15,459 nucleotides of DNA from DATEAV01 sp964513155 (GTDB lineage Bacteria; Chloroflexota; Anaerolineae; Anaerolineales; E44-bin32). Position 1 is the stretch's first letter. Every line of letters begins with the position of its first letter. Location: the NCBI GenBank assembly GCA_964513155.1, contig CAZEMA010000055.1:1-15459 (forward strand), given 5' to 3'. Below are positions 7,882 through 15,207 of this stretch, one piece after another. The notes beneath the pieces are model-generated. The model saw only the letters and a list, made by a program, of their open reading frames with translations. It searched no databases and had not been told where the DNA came from. The translations under genes and the position numbers were made by a program.

Positions 7882-10392
7882 CTAGCCTACCGGCCGAATC
7901 TGAGCGACGGCCGGTGCCTCAATAGGGAGGCCAACTCCCCGCGGCACGAGGACAACGCCCGCCGGCACCCCAGCCCTGATGGCCGCAGGCAGGCGTTGCG
8001 TCTGTTCGCTCCAATGAACCTCTACCTCTTGACCTTCACCGATGCTCAGGCGGGCCGCGTCGGCCGGGTTGATTTCCAGCCTGGCGGATGCCAGCCGCAG
8101 GGCGAGCACCTTCGAGGGCAAAACGGTTGTGCTCCGGTCGAAGAGCCTGGTGACCGGAACCAGGAGGAGGCCGGATCCAGACGGCGGCTCCGGCGGTCGC
8201 GTCCATTCGGGATCGGCGCGACCCTCAGCCTGCGGGCTCGACGGGAGCTTCATCCCCATGCCCTGGGCATTCCGGGAGGCTGTGCCGCCGAAGTCGAGGT
8301 CTCGCCCGCCGACAACCGGCCACTGTGGCTCGACGCGGGCCAGCCGTCCATAGCTGACATCAGCGTAGTCAGGGATGGCCTTGCCGACCTCGGCCATGAC
8401 TGCCGCCACCGACGAGGCTTCCCAGTCGAACCCTAGCCGCTTGCCGATCTCCGCAACAATCTGCCAATCCGGCCTGCACCCCGGGAGAGGCGGCACGGCC
8501 GGGAAGGAGCGCTGCACGCGGCGTTCCCCGGAGGTGTACGTCCCCTCGCGCTCGGTGAAGGCTTGCGCAGACAAGACGACATCTGCCAGGCGGGCAGTCT
8601 CGGTCAGGAACAAGGTCTGGTCAATGACGAAACCGGCCGCCCGCAAAGACTCTGCGAGATCAGGGTCGTCACATGCGGGATCGGCTGCCATGAGGTAGAC
8701 CGCCTTGGCGCCCTTCAGCGCAGCACCCAGGCCGGCCGGCTCGGGCCGGAGCCCCATATCCCAGGCACCTTGCGTGTTGGCGTGCGGCCAGACCGCAATC
8801 AGTCCGCTCCCTTCGAGTCCGGCGTGTCTGGTTGCGGCCAGCAGATTGGCGCAGGCCTGTGCCAGCGCCGCGGTGCCAGCATAGTCGAGGCCCTCGCGAC
8901 CGAAGAAGACGACCATGTTGCGGGCCGAGGCCAGCGCGGCGGCCGCCTCCTGGCCAGCCTTGTCGGTGACATAGCCGGCCAGTTCGCCCCGACCCGCCAC
9001 GGCGTGGAGCATTCCCAGCGCGGCGTGGGCGGCGCGCCCGGCAGGGAAGCGCACACGATGGGTGGCGTGCCGATCCAGCCGGGTCGCTCGAGCGTTGGCG
9101 ACGATCACGCCCGCGCCGCGGTCGGCGGCTTGCTTGACCCGCAGCCACCAGATGGGCGCCTCCTCCTGCAAGTCGGAGGCGATCACCAGAACGGTGTCCC
9201 CCTGTCCCACCTGGCCGAGGTCGGCGCTCGCGCCACACCCGAATCGCTGCACCAGCTCACCGCCGGCCATCGGCTCGGCCAGGACCGCCCGGCCGCCGAG
9301 TCCCTCCACCAGGCGTCGGAAACCGAACAGGTCCTCGTTGAAGGCCCGCCCGCCGGCGACCCCAACGACGCCAGTCCCAGCAGCGCGCAGGCCCTCAGCG
9401 GCACGAACTAGCGCTTCCTCCCAGCTCGCCTCGACCAGCTGGCCATTCCTGCGGACCAGCGGGCTGCTTAGCCGGGCCGGACTGGCGGCGAAGTGGTGGG
9501 CAAACCGTCCCTTGTCGCAGATCCAGATCTCATTGACCGCCTCGTTCTGCCGGGGAATCACCCGCTGGACGAGAATCCTGCCCGCGGCGTTGGGCTGGCG
9601 CCGTGTGTTCAGCATCAAGTTGCAGCCGACCGGGCAATGCGGGCAGATCGAGGCCGCCGACTTGAGCTCCCAGGGCCGGGCTTCGAAGCGGAAGTCCGCC
9701 GTCGTCAGCGCGCCAACCGGGCAGATGTCGGTAGTGTTCCCGGAGAAGACCGAGTCGAAGCCCGGCTGGGAGAAGGTGGTGATCTCCATGTGGCGGCCAC
9801 GCTCGCTGAACCCGAGCACTGGCTCGCCCGCGACCTCCTCCTGGAAGCGGATGCATCTCCCGCACTGGATGCAGCGCTCGCGGTCAAGCAGGATCAGGTC
9901 GCCGAGCGGCACCCGCTTCGCCAGGTGCATCTTGTCTTCGTAGGGGAAACGGCTCTTGCCCGGACCATAGGCCATCGTCAGGTTCTGCAGCGGGCACTCG
10001 CCGCCCTTGTCACAGATCGGGCAATCGAGTGGATGGGAGGTGAGCAGGAACTCGATCACCTCCCGCCGCGCGGCCCTCACGATCTCCGTGTCCCCTCGGA
10101 CCACCCAGCCTTCCCCCACCGGCATCGTACAGGCGGTCTCCAGCTTCTGGCCAAAGCTGATCACCGGCTGGCCGCCTTCGTCGAGCTGGACCTCGCCTGT
10201 GGCCCGGTCGACGACGGGGCGCCCGATTTCAACCAGGCACATCCGGCACATGCCCACCGGTTTGAGCTTGGGGTGGTAGCAGAAGACTGGGATGTCGACG
10301 CCCGCTTGCTTGGCGGCGTCGATGATCAGCGTCCCCTTGGGAACCGCGATCTTCACCCCATCGACCGTCAACGTGACCATGGCTTGGCTCAT
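7882..10392 (-). CDS. nuoG: NADH-quinone oxidoreductase subunit G (NuoG), with N7 cluster motif
   Basis: NuoG is the large Fe-S subunit of the NADH module, carrying electrons from NuoF to NuoI. The 836-residue protein has an N-terminal [2Fe-2S] domain (C38, C49, C52, C88; N1b), a His-Cys3 [4Fe-4S] motif (H120, C124, C127, C133; N5), a ferredoxin-type site (C174, C177, C180 and C224; N4), and the extra off-pathway N7 motif (C250, C253, C257, C292) at the start of the molybdopterin-oxidoreductase-like domain, which in this family binds no molybdenum. The last N7 spacing is 34 residues, against 27 in E. coli. A Pro/Ser-rich linker near residue 735 leads to a small C-terminal beta domain. The ATG overlaps the nuoF stop as ATGA and has GGAAGGGG 4 nt upstream; an in-frame ATG at 10380 is less likely. 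Confidence 0.97.
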   Translation of the reverse strand: MSQAMVTLTVDGVKIAVPKGTLIIDAAKQAGVDIPVFCYHPKLKPVGMCRMCLVEIGRPVVDRATGEVQLDEGGQPVISFGQKLETACTMPVGEGWVVRGDTEIVRAARREVIEFLLTSHPLDCPICDKGGECPLQNLTMAYGPGKSRFPYEDKMHLAKRVPLGDLILLDRERCIQCGRCIRFQEEVAGEPVLGFSERGRHMEITTFSQPGFDSVFSGNTTDICPVGALTTADFRFEARPWELKSAASICPHCPVGCNLMLNTRRQPNAAGRILVQRVIPRQNEAVNEIWICDKGRFAHHFAASPARLSSPLVRRNGQLVEASWEEALVRAAEGLRAAGTGVVGVAGGRAFNEDLFGFRRLVEGLGGRAVLAEPMAGGELVQRFGCGASADLGQVGQGDTVLVIASDLQEEAPIWWLRVKQAADRGAGVIVANARATRLDRHATHRVRFPAGRAAHAALGMLHAVAGRGELAGYVTDKAGQEAAAALASARNMVVFFGREGLDYAGTAALAQACANLLAATRHAGLEGSGLIAVWPHANTQGAWDMGLRPEPAGLGAALKGAKAVYLMAADPACDDPDLAESLRAAGFVIDQTLFLTETARLADVVLSAQAFTEREGTYTSGERRVQRSFPAVPPLPGCRPDWQIVAEIGKRLGFDWEASSVAAVMAEVGKAIPDYADVSYGRLARVEPQWPVVGGRDLDFGGTASRNAQGMGMKLPSSPQAEGRADPEWTRPPEPPSGSGLLLVPVTRLFDRSTTVLPSKVLALRLASARLEINPADAARLSIGEGQEVEVHWSEQTQRLPAAIRAGVPAGVVLVPRGVGLPIEAPAVAQIRPVG

Positions 10393-11645
10393 CGCGCCCC
10401 TTCCGTGTGAGCCACGAAGTCCGACCGGAAGTGCTGGATGGCGGAAACGACTGCCATGGTGGAGAACTCACCCAGGGCGCACAGGCACTTGTTCTGTATC
10501 TGCCGCGCCACAGCATCCAACAGGTCGATGTCCTCGGCCCTGCATTCCCCCCGCTGGATGCACTCGGCGACGTGCAACATCCAGTAGGTCCCCTCGCGGC
10601 AGGGCGTACATTTGCCGCATGACTCGTGCTCGAAGAAGCGCGTCGTCTTGAGGACCGCCCAGGACAGGTCAACGCTGTCATCCAGGACGATGATGGAGGC
10701 CGAGCCGAGCGCGGAGCCGATGGCCTGCACGGATTCGTAGTCCATCGGGGTATCGAGGATTACATCCGTGCCTGGAAGGATCGTCGAGGAGGCGCCGGCG
10801 GGCAGGATGGCCTTGATCTGCCGGCCGCCGGGGATGCCGCCGCCGTGCTCGTAGATCAGCGTTCGGAAGGTGGTCCCCAGAGGCAATTCGTAGTTGCCGG
10901 GCCGGAGCACATTGCCGGAGAGGCTGAAGATCTTGACACCCGGACTCTTCTCGGTCCCCATCGAGCGATACCAGGCCGCGCCACGGTTGAGGATGGGCGG
11001 CAAGTTGGTCAACGTCTCGACGTTGTTGATCACGGTGGGCTTGCCGTACAGTCCCTCGGCGGCCGGGAAGGGAGGCCGGAGTCGGGGCTGGCCAAGCTTT
11101 CCCTCGATCGATTCGAGGAGCGCCGTCTCCTCGCCGCAGATGTAAGCCCCGGCGCCGAGATGGGTGTGGATATCCAGGTTGTACCCCGTGCCGAAGAGTC
11201 CCTTCCCCAGCAGACCTTGCTGGCGCAAGGCCTCCAGGTCTTCTTCGAGGTGGCAAGCGATATCCCAGAACTCGCCCCGGCAGTAGACGTAGGCGGTCTC
11301 AGCCTGGGCAGCATGGGCGCAGATGGCCGTGCCTTCGAGGAACTGGAAGGGATTGTGCTCAAGGATCTCCCGGTCCTTGAAAGTGCCCGGCTCGGATTCG
11401 TCGGCGTTGGCGACGACGTAGCGGGGAAAGACACCCGGCGTCAGAAAGGACCACTTACCCCCCGTGGGGAAGCCGGCCCCGCCTCTGCCTCGAAGCCCCG
11501 AGGCCTTGACCTCATCGATCACCTGCTGGGGCGTCTGGGTCGTGACCACCTTGCGGAAGGCCTCAAAGCCACCGTGCTGGAGGTAGACATCAAGCTGGTC
11601 GAGGGAGGGAATGTCCCGGTGCCGGAGGAGAAGGTGCTCAGCCAT
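10389..11645 (-). CDS. nuoF: NADH-quinone oxidoreductase subunit F (NuoF), FMN/NADH-binding
   Basis: NuoF oxidises NADH: it binds NADH, FMN and cluster N3. It has 418 residues from the ATG at 11645. Seen are the glycine-rich FMN/NADH site GLRGRGGAGFPTGGKW (about 50-65), ADESEPGTFKDREILE (about 81-96), GAGAYICGEETALLESIEGK (about 164-183) and the N3 ligands in ESCGKCTPCREG (C343, C346, C349) with C389 in CLCALGEFS. The frame runs upstream to a TTG at 11675, but the ATG has AAGGG about 7 nt upstream and starts the protein as MAEHLLLRHRDIPSLDQL, a normal beginning. It overlaps the nuoE end by 8 nt, and its own TGA overlaps the nuoG start as ATGA, so E, F and G are likely translated in coupled fashion. 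Confidence 0.98.
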   Translation of the reverse strand: MAEHLLLRHRDIPSLDQLDVYLQHGGFEAFRKVVTTQTPQQVIDEVKASGLRGRGGAGFPTGGKWSFLTPGVFPRYVVANADESEPGTFKDREILEHNPFQFLEGTAICAHAAQAETAYVYCRGEFWDIACHLEEDLEALRQQGLLGKGLFGTGYNLDIHTHLGAGAYICGEETALLESIEGKLGQPRLRPPFPAAEGLYGKPTVINNVETLTNLPPILNRGAAWYRSMGTEKSPGVKIFSLSGNVLRPGNYELPLGTTFRTLIYEHGGGIPGGRQIKAILPAGASSTILPGTDVILDTPMDYESVQAIGSALGSASIIVLDDSVDLSWAVLKTTRFFEHESCGKCTPCREGTYWMLHVAECIQRGECRAEDIDLLDAVARQIQNKCLCALGEFSTMAVVSAIQHFRSDFVAHTEGAR

Positions 11646-12147
11646 TGGCCAACCCTTGGCGGAGCATGTCAACAAAAGCCAGGGCCGACTCCACGGTCTG
11701 GTTCTCGTGGTAGTGGATCCCCTCGGGATTCTGTACCTGGAACATGGGTGCCTTGTCGCAAGCAGCCAGGCACATCACCGTCTCAACCGTGATCAGACCG
11801 TCGGTGGTTGTCCCGCCCGGCTCGATTCCCAGCCGCTGGCACAGCTCGCGTGCGAAGGCATCTGCGCCCCGCAACGCACAGGGCAAGTCGGCGCAGATCT
11901 GGAGGCGGTACTTCCCCTGCGGGCGATCGTAGAGGAGGCTGTAGAAGCCGACGAGCGAGCCGACCTGGGTGGGATCGATGTCCAGCAAGCGGGCGATCTC
12001 ATCGATCGCCTCCGGCGTTACGCGACCATAGGCTCGCTGCGCCAGGTGGAGCAGTGGCAAGACCGCAGCGCGCTTCCGCTCAGGCGGATGCTTGGCAAGG
12101 ATGGCCTCAACCTCTGTGGGGTATCGCTCAGCCAGCAACGCTTGCAT
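11638..12147 (-). CDS. nuoE: NADH-quinone oxidoreductase subunit E (NuoE), thioredoxin-like [2Fe-2S]
   Basis: NuoE is the 24-kDa-type subunit of the NADH module with the off-pathway [2Fe-2S] cluster N1a next to the FMN. The 169-residue protein has a helical N-terminal part (LPLLHLAQRAYGRVTPEAID, PTQVGSLVGFYSLL) and a thioredoxin-like C-terminal half with four ligands: C85 and C90 (CADLPC), C126 and C130 (CLAAC). The last spacing, C-x3-C, is normal for the family. The ATG at 12147 follows a 59-nt spacer after nuoD, with AGGA about 9 nt upstream. The stop codon lies inside the nuoF start region (8-nt overlap). Confidence 0.97.
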   Translation of the reverse strand: MQALLAERYPTEVEAILAKHPPERKRAAVLPLLHLAQRAYGRVTPEAIDEIARLLDIDPTQVGSLVGFYSLLYDRPQGKYRLQICADLPCALRGADAFARELCQRLGIEPGGTTTDGLITVETVMCLAACDKAPMFQVQNPEGIHYHENQTVESALAFVDMLRQGLANG

Positions 12148-12206
12148 CCATCAATCCTGGTACCCTCACGTCAGCCGCCCCGCGACGTCCCTCCTCGCCC
12201 CCGGCC

Positions 12207-13594
12207 TCACCGATCCGCGTCCCCCAACACAATGTCCAGGCTCCCGATGATCGCCACCAGGTCCGCCACCAAGTGGCCTTTGGCCAGCTTGGGCAGCGCC
12301 TGCAGGTTGGCGAAGCTCGGGGCCCGGAAGTGGACGCGGTAGGGTTTGGGCCCACCATCCCCGACAAGGTAGCAGCCCAACTCGCCGCGAGGGGATTCGA
12401 CGGCCGTGTAGACCGCGCCCTTTGGCGCGGGGAAGCCTTCCGTCCACAGCTTGAAGTGGTGGATCAGCGCCTCCATGCTGACGCCCAACTCCGAGCGCGG
12501 CGGCGGGACGAACTTACGGTTGTCGCTGAGGAAGGGTCCGTCAGGCAGGCGGTCCANNNNNNNNNNNNNNNNNNNNNNNNNNNNNNNNNNNNNNNNNNNN
12601 NNNNNNNNNNNNNNNNNNNNNNNNNNNNNNNNNNNNNNNNNNNNNNNNNNNNNNNNGGCGGGACGAACTTACGGTTGTCGCTGAGGAAGGGTCCGTCAGG
12701 CAGGCGGTCCAGCGCCTGTTGCACAATGCGTAGCGACTGGCGCATCTCCTCCATCCGGATCACATACCGGTCGTAGACATCGCCGTGGGTCCCAAGGGGA
12801 ACGTCGAATGCATACGCTTCATACCCCGCGTAGGGGACAGCCTTGCGCAAGTCGAAGTCGACGCCGGAGCCTCGCAGGCTCGGGCCGGTCAACCCACAAC
12901 GGACCGCCTCCTCGCCCGAGATCACGGCAATGCCTCTCGTGCGATCGATCCAGAGCGGGTTCTGGGTCAGCAGTCTCTCATACTGCCGGATGCGGGCCGG
13001 GAAGGCTCGCAGGAACTCCCGAACGGCCTGTTCGAATCCGGGAGGCAGGTCCCGCCAGAGCCCGCCCGGCCGGATGTAGGAAGTCATCATCCGCGCGCCC
13101 GAACACATCTCCAGGATGTCGAGGATCATCTCCCGCTCTCGAAAGGTGTACAGGAAGACCGACATCGCCGCCAGATCAAGGGCGTGCGTCCCCAGCCAAA
13201 CCAGGTGGGAGGCGATCCGCTGTAGTTCGGTCAGGATGATGCGGACCGCCTGAGCCCGGGGAGGGACATCCAACTCGACCAGCTTCTCGATCGCCAGGCA
13301 GTAGACCAGGTTGTTGCCGACCGTGTTCAGGTAGTCCGTGCGGTCGGTCATGACCAGAGCCTGGGTGTAGGTCTTGGCCTCCATGTTCTTCTCAATACCG
13401 GTATGCAGGAAGCCGATGTCGGGGATGCAGTTGACAACTGTCTCACCATCAAGCTCAAGCAACAGTCGGAGGACACCATGGGTGCTCGGGTGTTGCGGCC
13501 CCATGTTGAGCAGCATGGTTTCGCCCTCGAGCGCCCGGTACGAGACCAGATGCTTGAGTTCCTCGAGTGTGACTTCCATCGGAGGTTGCTGCAT
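12207..13594 (-). CDS. nuoD: NADH-quinone oxidoreductase subunit D (NuoD), split by a false assembly gap
   Basis: NuoD is the 49-kDa-type subunit that forms the quinone-binding site with NuoB. As given, the gene is interrupted by 100 Ns (12557-12656), and the 3' part lies in another frame. The 55 bases on either side of the Ns are identical. If Ns and one copy (155 nt) are removed, the two parts join in frame as NRKFVPPPRSELGVSMEALI, giving one 410-residue protein, the usual length. The quinone-site residues H39 (in MGPQHPSTHGVLRL) and Y88 (in DRTDYLN) are present, as are GIEKNMEAKTYTQAL, the RGSGVDFDLRKAVPY segment and the C-terminal SPRGELGCYLV. ATG at 13594 is used; a second in-frame ATG at 13579 (MEVTLEELKHL) is possible. 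It is separate from nuoC, 134 nt away. Confidence 0.95.
12502..12711 (+). repeat. 55-bp exact duplication flanking the gap (12502-12556 and 12657-12711), artefact
   Basis: The 55 bases before the Ns (12502-12556) and the 55 after them (12657-12711) are identical, from GGCGGGACGAACTTACGG to CAGGCGGTCCA. An overlap of this size at contig ends is what a de Bruijn graph assembler with k = 55 leaves. Each copy encodes the same NuoD residues (about 296-313), so a real duplication is not needed to explain it. Confidence 0.93.
12557..12656. other. Scaffold gap of exactly 100 Ns inside nuoD
   Basis: One hundred Ns interrupt nuoD. The round number marks a placeholder, not a measured distance. Because the flanking contig ends overlap by 55 identical bases and joining them restores the reading frame, the true missing length is probably zero and the real sequence 155 nt shorter than shown. 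Confidence 0.97.
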
Positions 13595-13728
13595 TCTCTT
13601 GATCCCTACAGGCCGAAATGGAGGCTCAGCCCTGCCCCATCCTCAAGCCGCCTGCATTCGCGTCAGACCGCTGGGAGGATCGCCTTCCGGTCGCTTCGGC
13701 GCCATCGTCCTCGCCGGCCTCCCCCGCC

Positions 13729-14250
13729 CTACTCCTTCGCATACGGCTTCTTGCGGTCGATCTCCTCGTGATTGAAGCTGAATTGGACCTCCTCGTAGCC
13801 CAGCGGGTAGTCCTTGCGCAGCGGGTAGCCTTCCCAGTCATAAGGCATCAAGATCCGCCGCAGATCGGAATGTCCCTCGAACTCGATCCCGAACAGGTCA
13901 TACACCTCCCGCTCGTGCCAGTTGGCGCAGGGGTAAATGGATTCGATGGTCGAGATCCGTGCGGATTGGCTGCGCAGAGGCACACGCGCCGCAAGAAACG
14001 TTCGATTGGGGATGCTGTAGAACTGATAGACGACAGCGAAGCGGGGTTCCTCCGGCCAGTAATCGACGGCGGTGAGGGCCGCCAGAAAGTCGAAACGGAG
14101 AGCGGGGTCGTCGCGCAGGAGGCGGCAGGCCGCTAGAACCGACTCTGGCCTCAGCACCACCGTGGTCTGGTCGCGGAACGATTCAACCTCGAGGACCCCT
14201 TCCCCGAGTTGCCCTCGCAGGGCCGCAATGGCTTTCTCCGTGTGGCTCAT
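13729..14250 (-). CDS. nuoC: NADH-quinone oxidoreductase subunit C (NuoC)
   Basis: NuoC is the 30-kDa-type subunit of the peripheral arm, holding NuoD and the NuoB/NuoI region together; it binds no cofactor. It has 173 residues. The C-terminal signature is clear: ANWHEREVYDLFGIEFEGHS followed by DLRRILMPYDWEGYPLRKDY. The central FDFLAALTAVDYWPEEPRF and VVYQFYSI stretches also fit. It ends shortly after the signature (NHEEIDRKKPYAKE), so it is a stand-alone NuoC and not a NuoCD fusion. The ATG at 14250 has GGAG about 8 nt upstream and follows nuoB by 38 nt. Confidence 0.97.
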   Translation of the reverse strand: MSHTEKAIAALRGQLGEGVLEVESFRDQTTVVLRPESVLAACRLLRDDPALRFDFLAALTAVDYWPEEPRFAVVYQFYSIPNRTFLAARVPLRSQSARISTIESIYPCANWHEREVYDLFGIEFEGHSDLRRILMPYDWEGYPLRKDYPLGYEEVQFSFNHEEIDRKKPYAKE

Positions 14251-14288
14251 GGCGGCTTCTCCGGTCGGCCCTCCTCGAACCCCTTTGG

Positions 14289-14771
14289 CTAGGCCCAGTC
14301 CTTCATTGTCTCTCCCTGGATCTTCGCGTGCAGGGTCAAGATCCCGTGGATCAGGGCCTCAGGGCGCGGCGGGCACCCCGCCACGAAAACGTCCACGGGC
14401 ACGACTTCGTCAACTCCCTGGACGATCGCGTAGTTGTTGAACACCCCCCCACAGGAGGCGCAGTCTCCCATCGAGATCACCCACTTGGGATCGGGCATCT
14501 GGTCATACAGTCGCCGCAGCACCGGCGCCATCTTGCGGCTGACGCGCCCAGCGACGATCATCAGGTCGCTCTGCCGCGGGCTGGGCCGCATCAGCTCCAT
14601 GCCGAACCGGCTCATATCGTAGTCGGAAGCCTGGGCGCTCATCATCTCGATGGCGCAGCAAGCGAGACCGAAGAGCATCGGCCACATCGCCCGGGTGCGG
14701 CTCCAGTTGATCGCCTGCTCCAGCTTGGTTGTGACCACACCCAGGTTGCCCAGCTTCTGCTCTACTCCCAT
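14289..14771 (-). CDS. nuoB: NADH-quinone oxidoreductase subunit B (NuoB), cluster N2
   Basis: NuoB carries cluster N2, the last electron carrier before quinone. The 160-residue protein has all four ligands: the adjacent pair in FGLACCAIEMM (C38, C39), C104 in SMGDCASCGG and C133 in VAGCPPRPEAL. The FNNYAIVQGVDEVVPVDVFV stretch between is typical. One further cysteine, C107, sits three residues after ligand C104. The frame extends to a GTG at 14792, but the ATG at 14771 has GGGAG at 14783-14779 with a 7-nt gap and gives a normal N-terminus (MGVEQKLGNLG). This start lies inside the end of nuoA (10-nt overlap), suggesting translational coupling. Confidence 0.97.
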   Translation of the reverse strand: MGVEQKLGNLGVVTTKLEQAINWSRTRAMWPMLFGLACCAIEMMSAQASDYDMSRFGMELMRPSPRQSDLMIVAGRVSRKMAPVLRRLYDQMPDPKWVISMGDCASCGGVFNNYAIVQGVDEVVPVDVFVAGCPPRPEALIHGILTLHAKIQGETMKDWA

Positions 14772-15118
14772 TCGAGGGCTCCCTTCTTCCACGCGTAGAC
14801 GAACCCCACCAGGAGGACAAAGACGAACACGCCCATCTCCAGGAGTCCCCCTGCCCGCAGGTCACGCAGGACCACCGCCCAGGGCAGCATGAAGACGATT
14901 TCGATGTCGAACAGGATGAAGAGGACCGCGACGAGGTAGAAATGGACGGGCATCCGCCGCCGGCCGGGGCCGAAGGGACGCATGCCGGACTCGTACGACT
15001 CGGCCTTGCGCTGGGAGGGCCGCCGCGGGCCAAAGGCGTGCCCGAGCAGGACAGCGATGGAGGCGAGGGCCACCGCCAGAACAATCAGCACCAGGATGGG
15101 CAGATACTCACCGGCCAT
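14762..15118 (-). CDS. nuoA: NADH-quinone oxidoreductase subunit A (NuoA)
   Basis: NuoA is a three-helix membrane subunit at the junction with the peripheral arm. It has 118 residues from the ATG at 15118. Helix 1 is YLPILVLIVLAVALASIAVL. The conserved loop KAESYESGMRPFGPGRRR, which in the family takes part in the junction near the quinone chamber, follows. The hallmark acidic helix 2 reads VLFILFDIEIVFMLPWAVVL, and the third helix ends in FVYAWKKGALEWE. An in-frame GTG at 15127 would add three residues (MRA); the ATG is preferred because the only weak purine-rich stretch (GGCGG, at the GTG itself) is placed for it. It is the first gene of the operon, about 54 nt after the predicted transcription start. 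Confidence 0.95.
   Translation of the reverse strand: MAGEYLPILVLIVLAVALASIAVLLGHAFGPRRPSQRKAESYESGMRPFGPGRRRMPVHFYLVAVLFILFDIEIVFMLPWAVVLRDLRAGGLLEMGVFVFVLLVGFVYAWKKGALEWE
14779..14783 (-). promoter_or_regulatory. Ribosome binding site deciding the nuoB start
   Basis: GGGAG (within AAGGGAG) lies 7 nt before the ATG at 14771 and inside the last codons of nuoA. It favours this ATG over the upstream in-frame GTG at 14792. Confidence 0.65.
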
Positions 15119-15178
15119 CGCGCGCACCGCCAGGGTTGTTCGCCGAATTACGACAAGATGCGTCTGTATTGCCGGTGC

Positions 15179-15207
15179 ATTCTATCACAGCGAGGAGAAG
15201 CGGTCAA
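15179..15207 (-). promoter_or_regulatory. Predicted sigma-70-type promoter of the nuo operon
   Basis: On the minus strand a -35 box TTGACC (15207-15202, five of six consensus bases) is followed by a 17-bp spacer and a -10 box TAGAAT (15184-15179, five of six), with TG one base before the -10 (an extended -10, TGATAGAAT). The expected start is near 15172, leaving a leader of about 54 nt before nuoA. Its placement directly upstream of the first gene and on the same strand supports it. Sigma specificity in this organism is assumed, not shown. Confidence 0.75.

Noticed and set aside
9493..11792. Long plus-strand frames (9493-10410, 10626-11792) opposite nuoG and nuoF.
   Set aside because: These are antisense shadows of well-identified genes, with low-complexity composition and no recognisable family.
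12464..13594. nuoD read as a 376-codon gene running through the Ns, or as a frameshifted pseudogene.
   Set aside because: The apparent end after the Ns repeats the same bases in another frame, because the 55-bp overlap was duplicated. Collapsing it restores a full-length NuoD.
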